DNA from: Candidatus Methanoperedentaceae archaeon
GTDB taxonomy: Archaea; Halobacteriota; Methanosarcinia; Methanosarcinales; Methanoperedenaceae
Reading direction: 5' to 3'
Length of the DNA: 64,000 nt
Assembly: GCA_003104905.1 (NCBI GenBank)
Contig: PQAS01000054.1
Location: 22,790-86,789 of the forward strand
Of this stretch, positions 1-8,448 are shown one piece after another. A program made the translations under genes and the position numbers. How positions within the stretch are numbered: position 1 is the stretch's first letter; every line of letters begins with the position of its first letter. The notes beneath the pieces were generated by a model. It saw only the letters and a list, made by a program, of their open reading frames with translations, was not told where the DNA came from and did not search any database.

Positions 1-2
1 TT

Positions 3-434
3 ACTTGTTGGGATGGAGTATGGGCATGGAAAAGACCAGTAATTGCAATACAGATGATATTTGTATGGACCAATACTATAATGATGACATTAATAATTTA
101 TGCTTTAATCATGAGTATTAAATCTGGAAATTGGTTCTGGTTTGGAAGAACTTATTTTGATATCTTTGCCAGAATTGCATTGTTGCTATTAGGAATTACC
201 CTGACAAGAATAATAAGGGTCTATCCTATTTTAAAATATCATAATACCCGAAAATGGTCATATTTTCCGCTTTTTCCGTGGTATTTGACAATGATGTGGA
301 TAGTTCGTCTATATGCTATTTTCACGATGAATAAACAGGGATGGATAACCAGATCTGCAAGCGGGGCTGGAGGTTTTTCCGGACAAGGACAAAAAGTTAT
401 GTCGGCCGATGTTCAATTGGATTCTGAAAAATAG
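3..434 (+). CDS. C-terminal part of a family 2 glycosyltransferase (5' truncated by window edge)
   Basis: The reading frame is open to the left edge, so this is the end of a longer gene; the first in-frame ATG at 54 is internal. The visible part has two to three membrane segments followed by a short basic tail and a Gly/Ser-rich end. The 'AIFTMNKQGWITR' stretch resembles the C-terminal membrane region of processive glycosyltransferases (hyaluronan or cellulose synthase type), where a gWgTR motif closes the protein. The catalytic domain lies outside the window. It sits directly upstream of secreted carbohydrate-related proteins, which fits synthesis or export of a surface polysaccharide. The product cannot be named. 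Confidence 0.6.
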   Translation, partial: TCWDGVWAWKRPVIAIQMIFVWTNTIMMTLIIYALIMSIKSGNWFWFGRTYFDIFARIALLLLGITLTRIIRVYPILKYHNTRKWSYFPLFPWYLTMMWIVRLYAIFTMNKQGWITRSASGAGGFSGQGQKVMSADVQLDSEK

Positions 435-451
435 AGACCTAGGAAAGAAAC

Positions 452-793
452 ATGAACAAATCATTAAAAGTCATTTTAATGGTCTTAATAATACTAACGA
501 TATTGTTATATGCAATAGGTCAAAAAGATATATCAAAAGATATATCGAAAAATATGTCAAAAAACCAAAATGGAGACAAAATAATATCAAAAGGATATAT
601 AACTTCCAATTCTTCTTCAGGAGAACAGGAAGCGTCTTCCCAGGACGAAGGTATTACCTCGGAAGAAGAGAGTTCATGGAGTGATACCATTCTTGGAAAT
701 ATATCATCAATGTTCAATATATCTTATGGAAAAGGAGAGATGCTATTCGAAAATAACTCAGATAATATGGATACATCTGAGGATGAGAATTGA
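452..793 (+). CDS. small secreted or membrane-anchored acidic protein, unknown
   Basis: I do not recognise this 113-residue protein. It has a basic start and one hydrophobic N-terminal segment (about residues 5-22), then a Lys/Ser-rich stretch and a Ser/Glu/Asp-rich, low-complexity tail. It therefore looks like a single-pass or secreted protein exposed outside the cell. An 'aggaaag' Shine-Dalgarno-like stretch precedes the ATG. It begins 17 bases after the glycosyltransferase and is followed closely by a lipoprotein, so the three probably form one transcription unit devoted to the cell surface. Confidence 0.5.
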   Translation: MNKSLKVILMVLIILTILLYAIGQKDISKDISKNMSKNQNGDKIISKGYITSNSSSGEQEASSQDEGITSEEESSWSDTILGNISSMFNISYGKGEMLFENNSDNMDTSEDEN

Positions 794-822
794 AATGAAA
801 AATTAGCCATATTCAAAAATGG

Positions 823-1653
823 ATGAATAAAATGTTCAAAAAAAGACTTGTAGGATTATTTATTTTACTGGCGTTATTGATATTTACGTCTGGTTGTATA
901 AATAATAAGGAAGACAAATTCATAGATTCTAATACAAGTCTTACAAATTATGGTAATAAAACTACAAATAATAATAATAAAATATTGATTCACGATGATT
1001 TTGTTGATGGTAGATATGATGACTGGATAGTGGAGTCAAACAAATGGGATGGCAAATATTTCAGATCTCCAATTCCTGAAATGGATAAAGAAAAAGATGA
1101 CTTAAGATTTACCGTGAAAGGTGGCGCAAGTGCAGGAAGTCCAGACTCTTTATCTAAGATATATTATAAATCTAGAAATAGACTTAGTTATGGAACATAT
1201 ACTGCCAGATTCAAAATAAATAGAGTGCCTACAGACAATATGAACGACCAGGTTTACTTTGGTATGGGTCTATGGGAATTTGGCAAGAAAAATGACCAGG
1301 CAAATGAAGTTATGATGGGATATTATCTAATTTATAACGAAATGAAAAATAAATGGGATGATCGCCTGCAAATACTTACAAGAAGAGATGGTGGACACAG
1401 TAAGGTCAGTCAATATGATCCTGATCTTACTGCATCAGCATTCGTAAATACATTTCATACGATAGAATTTATTTATACTCCGGACAAGGTAGTTGGAATA
1501 TTTGACGGAAAACCTGTCCTGGAGAAAACAGATTATATTCCATCTGCCCCCATGTCATTAATAATCGGTACCAGACTGGCAGAAGGAACTCCTCTATCAG
1601 AAGATTTTGATGTGACTTTTGATTATGTGAGAATAAATGCCAATATAAAGTGA
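823..1653 (+). CDS. lipoprotein with a GH16-like jelly-roll domain
   Basis: A signal peptide ends in a lipobox (FTSGC, Cys25), so the mature 250-residue protein should be anchored outside the membrane. From about residue 55 to the end it matches, motif by motif, the last 200 residues of the large secreted protein downstream: 'YGTYTARFK', 'GMGLWEF', 'EVMMGYY', 'FDGKPVLEKTD'. The pattern resembles family 16 glycoside hydrolases and related concanavalin-like folds. The GH16 catalytic signature ExDxxE is not preserved at the equivalent place (EVMMGY), so binding of a glycan is more likely than hydrolysis. The fold assignment is from pattern only. No clear ribosome binding site is visible; ATG 832 is an alternative start. 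Confidence 0.55.
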   Translation: MNKMFKKRLVGLFILLALLIFTSGCINNKEDKFIDSNTSLTNYGNKTTNNNNKILIHDDFVDGRYDDWIVESNKWDGKYFRSPIPEMDKEKDDLRFTVKGGASAGSPDSLSKIYYKSRNRLSYGTYTARFKINRVPTDNMNDQVYFGMGLWEFGKKNDQANEVMMGYYLIYNEMKNKWDDRLQILTRRDGGHSKVSQYDPDLTASAFVNTFHTIEFIYTPDKVVGIFDGKPVLEKTDYIPSAPMSLIIGTRLAEGTPLSEDFDVTFDYVRINANIK

Positions 1654-1680
1654 TAAGAAAGTATTTTTTTTGTATTATCA
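1651..1680 (+). terminator. T-rich terminator with short inverted repeat
   Basis: Directly at the stop of the lipoprotein gene, TGATAA and TTATCA flank a run of eight T. A T-tract is the usual archaeal termination signal. Confidence 0.4.
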
Positions 1681-1945
1681 GCCTTAGTTTTTACATATAG
1701 AGAAAAATCCAAATGTCCATAGTTACAAAAATCACATTGCTTCGGCTGATTATTGTTAGTATAATTTATAATGTACGCATATTCATGGTTTGCACGGTGT
1801 ATAACATATTTTATAAACAGCTATGGAAGGTCTATTTTTTCATTACAAAATTTGTGTTTCTGTAAAATTACGGTATCAAATTTCAGTAATATTTTCACAT
1901 TTATGGCCATGAATCTTATGCGATGTCCATACGATTCCTCCTATC
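1681..1945. other. intergenic stretch upstream of the mosaic surface protein
   Basis: Low-GC, no convincing coding frame. An ATCAGCC / GGCTGAT pair (1677-1683 and 1744-1750) could close a long loop. Otherwise I see only the likely promoter region of the following gene. Confidence 0.3.
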
Positions 1946-1978
1946 ATGATAAGTACCATCATAATACAATCCTTGGGG

Positions 1979-4735
1979 ATGTATTTAGGAAAAATTAATT
2001 TTAAACCTGAGAATGTTACGAAACTTGCAATTCTAACCTCTTTTTTAATATTAACTTTCCCTATTTTAGCATCCTCGGTCCTGGCAGATACAAATCTTGT
2101 ATTGAATCCGGGTTTAGAAATTGGAACAACAACTCCCTCTAACTGGACATTTGTGAATGTAGGCGGAAATACACCGATATGGGATAGCATATCCCACAGC
2201 GGATCAAGTTCATTAAAAATAAGCATCTCCGGAACAACGAATGCTATTTCAGGATATCCGCAATCGGATTTAATAGATGCACAGCCACTTACGACATATA
2301 CGGCATCAGTATGGGGAAAAACCCAGAATACAGGCGGTTCGAATACTCCGGCTGCAAGAGTAGTGGAACTTGATGCAAACAAGAACTGGATACGCCAGAT
2401 TAACATTCTCCCCGTATTCGGAAGAGGTACAAATGACTGGGCACAAAGAACGTTAGAATTCCGGACTTCTGAGAATACAAAATATCTATATGTCTATGCC
2501 AATATCTGGAACGGCTATGGAAATTTCTGGATGGATGATGTAACAGTAAGCTTAAAAACACCGGCAACTACCCCAACACCTTATCCACCATCTCCGACAC
2601 CTTCTCCAACACCTGCCCCGGTAGAAAAAAATCTTGTATTGAATCCTGGTTTAGAAATTGGTGCAACAACTCCCTCTAACTGGACATTTGTGAATATAGG
2701 CGGAAATACACCGATATCGGATAGCATATCCCACAGCGGATCAAGATCTTTAAAAATAAGCATCTCCGGAACAACGAATGCTATTTCAGGATATCCGCAA
2801 TCGGATTTAATAGATGCACAGCCCCTTACAACATATACGGCTTCAGTATGGGGAAAAACCCAAAATACAGGCGGTTCGAATACTCCGGCTGCAAGAGTCG
2901 TGGAGCTTGATGCCAACAAGAACTGGATTCGCCAGAATAACATCCTCCCCGTATTCGGCAGAGGCACAAATGACTGGGCACAAAGAACGGCAGAATTCCA
3001 GACCGCTGCGAATACAAGATATCTTTATGTCTATGCTAATATCTGGAATGGCTATGGAAATTTCTGGATGGATGATATAGTATTAAAATTGAAAGACAGG
3101 CCAGCTCCAACTGTAACACCAGCACCTACTGTAACACCAGCACCTACTGCAACGCCAGCACCTACTGCAACACCAGCACCAACTGTAACACCAGTCCCAA
3201 CTGCAACGCCAGCACCTATAGTCGGTTCAACAATAGCATATCTTGGTGATGCAAGACCATCTAAATTTGGAACGGCAGGAATAACCGAATTAACAAAAGA
3301 TTTCAATCAAGTTGTTCCACAATCACCAACAGGTAAGGTTGATGCTATATTCATGATCGGTGATATGGATAAGATACCTCAGACTCAACAGGCGTATTAT
3401 GCATCGAATGTAAATAATATACCTATATTCTATGTAGTTGGAAATCACGAAATTGCAACATCAGGTGATGTGGCGGCAATTAAAGCCATGACACTTAAGT
3501 TGCCAGTCAATAAAGGCCCCACAGGGACTGAGAAGACAACATATTCCGTTGATGTCGGTGGAATACATGTTGTTAACATGAACGAATATTGGGATGGAAA
3601 AACGAATGACGCATATGGTAATGGTTACGTACCGGATGCTCTCTATAACTGGATGAGTACGGATTTGTCCGGTACAACTAAGTATAAAATAGTTCTTGGT
3701 CATGAACCATTATACCCGAAGAAAAGACACGTTGGAGATTCCCTGGATGCAAATACAGCAAACAGGGATAAACTCCAGAATCTATTCGTATCGAAAGATG
3801 TAAAGGTATTCGTCGGTGCACATACGCACTATGCCACTGTGAATACTGTAGGCGGCGTATATCATGTTGATGCGGGTATATCTGGCCAGAAGACCGTGGA
3901 TGGAGAAGATTCGTATGCATCTATCTTCTACACACATACTACTGAAAATAGCCTGGTATTGACATGGAAACATGAAAATCCAACATGGAGCACACCAAAA
4001 GTAGTAACATACACAATTGGTGGCGCAACACCGACAACCAGTGTAACACCAGCACCCACTGCAACACCAGCACCCATACCGATATTTAAATTATCTGACG
4101 AATTTACTAATGGAAATTGGCAAACAAATTGGGTAATTGACAGTCCTGCCGGCAATCTTGTACCGGCAGCTTATGCTGAAAATGGAAAGACAGACCTCAT
4201 ATTATTCACTGTTCCAAAAGGATCACAGGCAGGTAAGGATGGAACAAACAAAATAATGACAAAAGGCGGTGACAAATTTGGTTATGGTACATATGAAGCA
4301 AGATTCAAATTTGCAGATACAAATTTCCAGAATAGTAACACCGGAATATATGTAGGAATGGGTCTGTGGAATTTTGATGGTCCGACACAACAAGAAGTAA
4401 TGATGGGATTCTATTATAATCCTGGTGCACATGACTATATTGAAGTTCTGACCACAAAAAACAGACCAAGAGGTAGTACCGATACAAGCAACATTTATCA
4501 TAGCAAAATAGTCGATCCAAATGTAGTTGTCAAAGATTTCAGCGGCGTATTTAGAACTATCAAGATTGTTTATGAGCCGGGCAAAGTATCCGGTTATCTG
4601 GATGGTAATCTAATATTGACGAAGACCGATCTTATTCCAACGGAACCCATGACATTTGTCATAGGAGGCCGCGTCACCGGAGGTACATTATCCTCTGATT
4701 TGAAAGTAGTCTGGGATTTTGTAAAAATTACTTAG
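1979..4735 (+). CDS. large secreted mosaic protein: two CBM-like repeats, metallophosphoesterase, GH16-like domain
   Basis: The start at 1979 gives a normal signal peptide (basic N-terminus, hydrophobic core, cleavage near 'VLAD'); ATG 1946 would add 11 residues and neither start has a clear ribosome binding site. Counting from 1979, order is: two near-identical 160-residue repeats resembling CBM4/9-type carbohydrate-binding modules (about 38-195 and 217-374); a Pro/Thr linker; a calcineurin-like phosphoesterase domain (about 415-650) with GDAR, GDMD, GNHE, GHEP and GAHTHY motifs; a second short Pro/Thr linker; and a GH16-like domain (about 700-918) homologous to the upstream lipoprotein. The metal-binding motifs look intact except that the first is GDxR, a known variant. 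An extracellular glycan-bound phosphatase is the best guess. It converges with and overlaps the RIO2 gene by four bases. Confidence 0.7.
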   Translation: MYLGKINFKPENVTKLAILTSFLILTFPILASSVLADTNLVLNPGLEIGTTTPSNWTFVNVGGNTPIWDSISHSGSSSLKISISGTTNAISGYPQSDLIDAQPLTTYTASVWGKTQNTGGSNTPAARVVELDANKNWIRQINILPVFGRGTNDWAQRTLEFRTSENTKYLYVYANIWNGYGNFWMDDVTVSLKTPATTPTPYPPSPTPSPTPAPVEKNLVLNPGLEIGATTPSNWTFVNIGGNTPISDSISHSGSRSLKISISGTTNAISGYPQSDLIDAQPLTTYTASVWGKTQNTGGSNTPAARVVELDANKNWIRQNNILPVFGRGTNDWAQRTAEFQTAANTRYLYVYANIWNGYGNFWMDDIVLKLKDRPAPTVTPAPTVTPAPTATPAPTATPAPTVTPVPTATPAPIVGSTIAYLGDARPSKFGTAGITELTKDFNQVVPQSPTGKVDAIFMIGDMDKIPQTQQAYYASNVNNIPIFYVVGNHEIATSGDVAAIKAMTLKLPVNKGPTGTEKTTYSVDVGGIHVVNMNEYWDGKTNDAYGNGYVPDALYNWMSTDLSGTTKYKIVLGHEPLYPKKRHVGDSLDANTANRDKLQNLFVSKDVKVFVGAHTHYATVNTVGGVYHVDAGISGQKTVDGEDSYASIFYTHTTENSLVLTWKHENPTWSTPKVVTYTIGGATPTTSVTPAPTATPAPIPIFKLSDEFTNGNWQTNWVIDSPAGNLVPAAYAENGKTDLILFTVPKGSQAGKDGTNKIMTKGGDKFGYGTYEARFKFADTNFQNSNTGIYVGMGLWNFDGPTQQEVMMGFYYNPGAHDYIEVLTTKNRPRGSTDTSNIYHSKIVDPNVVVKDFSGVFRTIKIVYEPGKVSGYLDGNLILTKTDLIPTEPMTFVIGGRVTGGTLSSDLKVVWDFVKIT
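2092..3085 (+). repeat. tandem near-identical coding repeat, 537-bp period
   Basis: The first unit runs from about 2092 to 2550 and the second from about 2629 to 3085. The DNA is almost identical, including many third codon positions, so the duplication is recent or is kept alike by gene conversion. The unit encodes the CBM-like module; the spacer codes for a Pro/Thr/Ser linker. Confidence 0.85.
3104..3219 (+). repeat. 18-bp minisatellite encoding a Pro-Thr linker
   Basis: About six imperfect copies of an 18-base unit (ACTGYAACRCCAGCACCT) encode repeated PTVTPA / PTATPA hexapeptides. A shorter version lies near 4048-4075. Such linkers separate domains of secreted proteins and may vary in copy number. 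Confidence 0.85.
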
Positions 4736-5625
4736 TGATAGACCATATTTTTATTTTTTCTTAAGACAGTTTTAATTATCTCCTCGATATCCCTTTGGAT
4801 CCTGTATTTTCGATTAAAATATGATACTACGTTATCAATATCCCGCTTTAAAAATTCATTTGCATTTGCATGAGATGGGGTGATGAATTGGGGCCAATCG
4901 ATGATCTCACATCCTTCAGGATTAACAAATATGTTAAATTCACTCAGGTCACCATGAATGATCCCAAGCCCGTAGGTTTTTTTTATCTGGCTCAATATTT
5001 CATCCAAATACCAATCAGGTTCATCCAGCCTTGAATGCGCAAGCAGCTGCCCTTTTGCCATGGACATAACGATCGCATGCCTGTTATTATCTATAGGCTC
5101 AGGAACGCTGACCTGCGGATAAAGGGCGACCAGGGCGTCATATTCCTTTTTGGCGGCAAGGCGCGCAGCATACAACCATGAAAGATGCCGCCTTTCCCCT
5201 GTAGTTTCTCTTTTTACCCTGACATGCCTGAAACTACTTTTTCCTTCCCTGTGCAGTTTAATTATAACACGCCTGTCAATGATGCCGCCAGTAGCATCAA
5301 ATACGATTGATTCTTTTCCGATCCCGATAATTTCGCCCAGGGCATTTATCGTTCCTCGTTTTACAAACGCATTCAGCGCAAGGAGATCGTATGCTTCAAA
5401 GTATATCCTGTATCCTTCATAGGTTTTATCATTCCTGTGTATGAGCTTGTTTTGCGCCAGTTTTGATAGGAGATACTCTACTTCCTTCAGGTCAAATCTC
5501 GTAAAATTAACGATTTCTTCTATTGGAACCCATTCATAGAATTTCATTTTATTCTCGATAGCAACAAGAATCCGAAATTCTTTATCTGTGATAGAAAGAA
5601 ATATTTCTGGAATATTTTCAAGCAT
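4732..5625 (-). CDS. rio2: RIO2-family atypical serine kinase/ATPase
   Basis: The N-terminal 85 residues form the winged-helix domain typical of RIO2. The RIO kinase domain follows: a flexible P-loop-like GIGKES (101-106), the ATP-binding lysine in IIKL (Lys123), the catalytic loop HGDLSEFN (Asp226, Asn231) and the metal-binding IDWPQ (Asp243). RIO2 acts in late maturation of the small ribosomal subunit in archaea and eukaryotes. The length of 297 residues is normal. It converges on the surface-protein gene and is followed upstream by the ssDNA-binding protein gene on the same strand. Confidence 0.93.
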   Translation of the reverse strand: MLENIPEIFLSITDKEFRILVAIENKMKFYEWVPIEEIVNFTRFDLKEVEYLLSKLAQNKLIHRNDKTYEGYRIYFEAYDLLALNAFVKRGTINALGEIIGIGKESIVFDATGGIIDRRVIIKLHREGKSSFRHVRVKRETTGERRHLSWLYAARLAAKKEYDALVALYPQVSVPEPIDNNRHAIVMSMAKGQLLAHSRLDEPDWYLDEILSQIKKTYGLGIIHGDLSEFNIFVNPEGCEIIDWPQFITPSHANANEFLKRDIDNVVSYFNRKYRIQRDIEEIIKTVLRKNKNMVYH

Positions 5626-5684
5626 TATTTAGTATATAATACTGCTAGCTATAAAAAAGGTTTATAAAAAAAGAAGAAGGAATA

Positions 5685-6260
5685 TTATCTTCTCTTTCCT
5701 CCTCCGCCTCTTTTATCTCTGGAATCCCTGCCGCGGTCCCTTCCGCCGCCGCTACCGCCGCGACCTCCTCCTCCGCCGCCACGACCCCCGCCGTATCCTC
5801 CGCCGCCCCCGCCGCTGCCGTACATGCTGCCGTAACCTCCGCTGCTGCCGCGGCCTCCACCGCCACCATATCCGCCGGTCCGTCTTGGGCGGTCTGGCAT
5901 CTCCACATGTTTATCAGACATATTGAGTTCAGTGTTGGTTTCAACAACCGGTTCTTCTGACAACAACATTTTCCCGTATTTTCCTATGTTCAATCTCATT
6001 GAATTCCTGACTACGGAAATATAACCATTCTGGATAGAGATACTATCTCCTGCCGCAATTTTGCCAATCTGGTCATCCCATAAGGATAATAAGATGCTTC
6101 CTGTTGCATCTGCAACTTTTACTTCACAGACCCGCTTATCACCGTATTGTGATTTTATGTCCTTAACCTCTCCTATTTCGATAACTTTTAGAGTGGCGTT
6201 AACATTTTTTGAATTCTCGGTCATGTCCTTTACATTAAAATTTGTAGGCGTCGTTTCCAT
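5685..6260 (-). CDS. OB-fold single-stranded DNA-binding protein with Gly/Arg-rich tail
   Basis: An OB-fold (about residues 8-105) resembling the SOSS-B/hSSB1-type and archaeal single-OB ssDNA-binding proteins is followed by a short linker and a 60-residue glycine/arginine/tyrosine-rich tail ending KRGGGGKRR. The pattern 'VKVADATGSILLSLWDDQ' is characteristic of the RPA-like group. Such tails promote nucleic-acid binding or condensation. I choose ATG 6260 because an 'aaggta' site precedes it; a longer reading to 6317 lacks one. The tail DNA is strongly GC-rich and of low complexity, which creates a false alanine-rich frame in the same strand. Confidence 0.85.
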   Translation of the reverse strand: METTPTNFNVKDMTENSKNVNATLKVIEIGEVKDIKSQYGDKRVCEVKVADATGSILLSLWDDQIGKIAAGDSISIQNGYISVVRNSMRLNIGKYGKMLLSEEPVVETNTELNMSDKHVEMPDRPRRTGGYGGGGGRGSSGGYGSMYGSGGGGGGYGGGRGGGGGGRGGSGGGRDRGRDSRDKRGGGGKRR

Positions 6261-6422
6261 TGTAATACCTTGCTTATATTTTAACTTCCTGCATCCCTTT
6301 TCCCAGATGGCATTCACCTGTATTTGAGTTAGAAGAAGTAAATATTAAATTGTGAAAGTAGATGATATAGTTTCTCGTCAATCCTATGACTGTGACAATA
6401 AATTGACCTGGGGAAAATTCCA

Positions 6423-6641
6423 TTAGTGTTTTAGAATTGTAATCCTGATAACATTTCCCGGTTCTTCTATTTTCAGTATCTCATGACGATGTGCCCTGCA
6501 CCACTCTGATATTGTCTTTTTTGCCGTAGGATCATCTGCCGTTACTTCCAGTTTTTCACCGGCAGGAATGTTTTCCAGTTTTTTCCTGGTATGAAATAAT
6601 ACAAAGGGGCATACTTTACCCTGAAGATCAAGATATTCCAT
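6423..6641 (-). CDS. TusA/SirA-family sulfur carrier
   Basis: This 72-residue protein has the TusA hallmark CP motif after the first strand (Cys11 in KVCPF), then the helix 'TRKKLENIPAGEKLEVTADDPTAKKTI' pattern of the family. TusA-type proteins pass persulfide sulfur to tRNA thiolation, molybdenum cofactor maturation or sulfur metabolism. The abundance of Mo/W cofactor genes nearby makes a role in FdhD or cofactor sulfuration possible, but no direct link is visible in the sequence. Confidence 0.85.
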   Translation of the reverse strand: MEYLDLQGKVCPFVLFHTRKKLENIPAGEKLEVTADDPTAKKTISEWCRAHRHEILKIEEPGNVIRITILKH

Positions 6642-6728
6642 ATTGACAACTATGAATGAATGTTATATTAAATCTTTATCCACCACCTAAAGACTAATAT
6701 ATTTGGTTAGATAGTAATTGTTATTATT

Positions 6729-7439
6729 ATGGTTAACAGCTCGTATTTCTTTGCATTTGAGGAAACTCTGGGTCCTCATGTAATTCTCTCAAATCTCTTC
6801 TGGTGGGCATCATTAATCCTTGTGATAACAGCTTACAAGAACCGGCGCATCTGGAATGTGGGTGAAATGCCATGGGCATACCTGTTCATGACATTTTTAT
6901 TTTTTGGTATCCGTGAATTGGGACATCTGGATGTATCACCTATGACGGGATCAATAAGATACGTTTCTGGCATATTTTCCGCAATTTTCATGACATCCGC
7001 TTTAATATTTATATATATTAAAATATATAAACGAAAAACGATCTCAAAGAACATGAGTTTTATTCCATTGATTCTTGCCCTAATATTTCCGATATATTTC
7101 ATATACCTGTATTTTTCAGGAACTCAAACCGAAAATTTAAAGAATATTTTTTTCAACATAGAAAGTATAGTATGGATAATAGGGGGATCAATAACTATTT
7201 ACACGACATTTATGCTGGGAACGAAATCAACGGGAGAGTTTGTTTATGTTTTCATGTTTTTCCAAATAGCAGCTTTCTTTGCTATTTTATGGAAATTCCT
7301 TGGTTTCATAGGAACTATCAGCTGCCCTATCCCTTATTCTATCCGTGAATTCCTGGAGACCATGTTTGGGGTGTTCGCAATTATGTCCATGTATGTTCTG
7401 GAAAAAATGTTGAGAAATCTATCAAAACGCATTTCATAA
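6729..7439 (+). CDS. seven-helix membrane protein, unknown
   Basis: I do not recognise the family. Seven hydrophobic segments are evident (about residues 23-36, 49-65, 75-100, 110-130, 144-165, 171-195 and 208-226), with conserved-looking 'FFGIRELGHLD' after helix 2. The arrangement recalls seven-helix sensory N-terminal modules, but no signalling domain is attached. It ends eight bases before the roadblock gene, so the two are probably co-transcribed and may work together. Confidence 0.6.
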   Translation: MVNSSYFFAFEETLGPHVILSNLFWWASLILVITAYKNRRIWNVGEMPWAYLFMTFLFFGIRELGHLDVSPMTGSIRYVSGIFSAIFMTSALIFIYIKIYKRKTISKNMSFIPLILALIFPIYFIYLYFSGTQTENLKNIFFNIESIVWIIGGSITIYTTFMLGTKSTGEFVYVFMFFQIAAFFAILWKFLGFIGTISCPIPYSIREFLETMFGVFAIMSMYVLEKMLRNLSKRIS

Positions 7440-7447
7440 GGGTAAAT

Positions 7448-7813
7448 ATGACCACTAAAGCCGAATTATATTTGAAAGCACTTTCGGATTTGGAGAAATC
7501 CACGGGAGACGTCATCAGTACGGCCATCATAACGCATGACGGCCTGATCATGGCAAGCACCAAATCGGATATAATGCACAGGGAAACATTTGCAGCCTAT
7601 GGGGCGGCTACTTTTAAGAGGGCGGATGAAACAATAGAAGAATTAACAGGTGATAACATAGATACGTTGTTATATGAATCAAAAACAAAAAGGGTCGTTA
7701 CTGTTCGCGCGGGAGAATATGCCCTCTTGATAGTACTTACCGGAAAGAATGTGAATATAGGTATGGTCCTTATGAATGCGCAAAATACTGCCCTTAAAAT
7801 AAAGGAATTGTGA
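7448..7813 (+). CDS. roadblock/LC7 domain protein
   Basis: The whole 121-residue chain fits one roadblock/LC7 (MglB-like) domain: an N-terminal helix, 'DVISTAIITHDGLIMAS', a middle helix and 'RVVTVRAGEYALLIVLTG'. Proteins of this family dimerise and regulate small Ras-like GTPases. No GTPase is encoded next to it; its neighbours are the seven-helix protein and the ModE-type regulator, so the partner is unknown. A 'gggtaaat' ribosome binding site precedes the start. Confidence 0.85.
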   Translation: MTTKAELYLKALSDLEKSTGDVISTAIITHDGLIMASTKSDIMHRETFAAYGAATFKRADETIEELTGDNIDTLLYESKTKRVVTVRAGEYALLIVLTGKNVNIGMVLMNAQNTALKIKEL

Positions 7814-7825
7814 TTTCTAAAGAAA

Positions 7826-8374
7826 ATGAAAAGGACACAGGCAAGAGCCAAATTATGGTTGATAAATAACGAAGAAGAACCCATCATAGGAGAAGGTAAG
7901 GCCGCTCTTCTTGAAGCAATAAAACAGGAGGGTTCCCTGAACAGGGCATGTAAGAATATGCAAATTTCATATAAACACGCATGGCTTTTATTGAAAGAAA
8001 TTGAGGAAAGTGCGGGGGAGCCCATACTAATAACGCAGCGCGGGGGCATGGGGCAGGGAACATCTCTGACAGAAAAAGCATTGAACCTGCTTGAAGAATA
8101 TAATACTTATCAAAATGTGCTTAACCAAACGGTATATGATAAAACTTTCTGGGAGGCGATTGGATTGAAACTTTCTGCGAGGAATCAGATGAAGGGGAAG
8201 ATTATTGAAATTGAGAAGGAAGGTCTTATCTCAAAGATCAAGATTTCCATTGAACCCGCAATAATTACGGCAATCATTACAAAAGAAGCTGCAGATGCCA
8301 TGGATATCAAGAAAAATGATTCAGTCGTGGCAGTTGTGAAGGCAACAGAAGTAATGATCGGAAAAGAAGAATAA
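7826..8374 (+). CDS. modE: ModE-type molybdate/tungstate-responsive regulator
   Basis: Residues 1-110 form the ModE winged helix ('GSLNRACKNMQISYKHAWLLLKEIE' is the recognition region). Residues 115-182 form a Mop/TOBE oxyanion-binding domain ('LSARNQMKGKIIEIE', 'DSVVAVVKATEVMIG'). It has one Mop domain, as in short archaeal ModE proteins; the classic E. coli form has two. It lies 75 bases upstream of tupA and is the natural candidate to bind the inverted repeats in front of tupA and moeA. Tungstate versus molybdate preference cannot be read from sequence. Confidence 0.88.
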   Translation: MKRTQARAKLWLINNEEEPIIGEGKAALLEAIKQEGSLNRACKNMQISYKHAWLLLKEIEESAGEPILITQRGGMGQGTSLTEKALNLLEEYNTYQNVLNQTVYDKTFWEAIGLKLSARNQMKGKIIEIEKEGLISKIKISIEPAIITAIITKEAADAMDIKKNDSVVAVVKATEVMIGKEE

Positions 8375-8419
8375 GTAGTGCGGAAAAGTGAATTTTTTCG
8401 AAACTTTTATTAACATGCG

Positions 8420-8439
8420 TTATGTTTGAGTGAACATAA
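8420..8439 (+). promoter_or_regulatory. ModE-like operator upstream of tupA
   Basis: A perfect inverted repeat, TTATGTT-N6-AACATAA, lies 9 bases before the tupA start. Spacing and arms resemble ModE boxes (TTATAT-type palindromes). A closely matching element lies upstream of moeA (37250-37273), which makes it unlikely to be chance. Its position between promoter and start suggests repression. Confidence 0.65.
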
Positions 8440-8448
8440 GGTGTAAAT

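Noticed and set aside
2581..2967. Minus-strand frames inside the mosaic protein gene
   Set aside because: They mirror the CBM-like repeats and linker; the same shadow appears in both repeat units.
3104..3219. 18-base tandem repeats as a CRISPR or regulatory array
   Set aside because: The units are in frame, without spacers, and encode a Pro/Thr linker of the secreted protein.
5645..5947. Alanine-rich frame on the minus strand
   Set aside because: It is an alternate frame of the glycine-rich tail of the ssDNA-binding protein; low-complexity codons keep it open.
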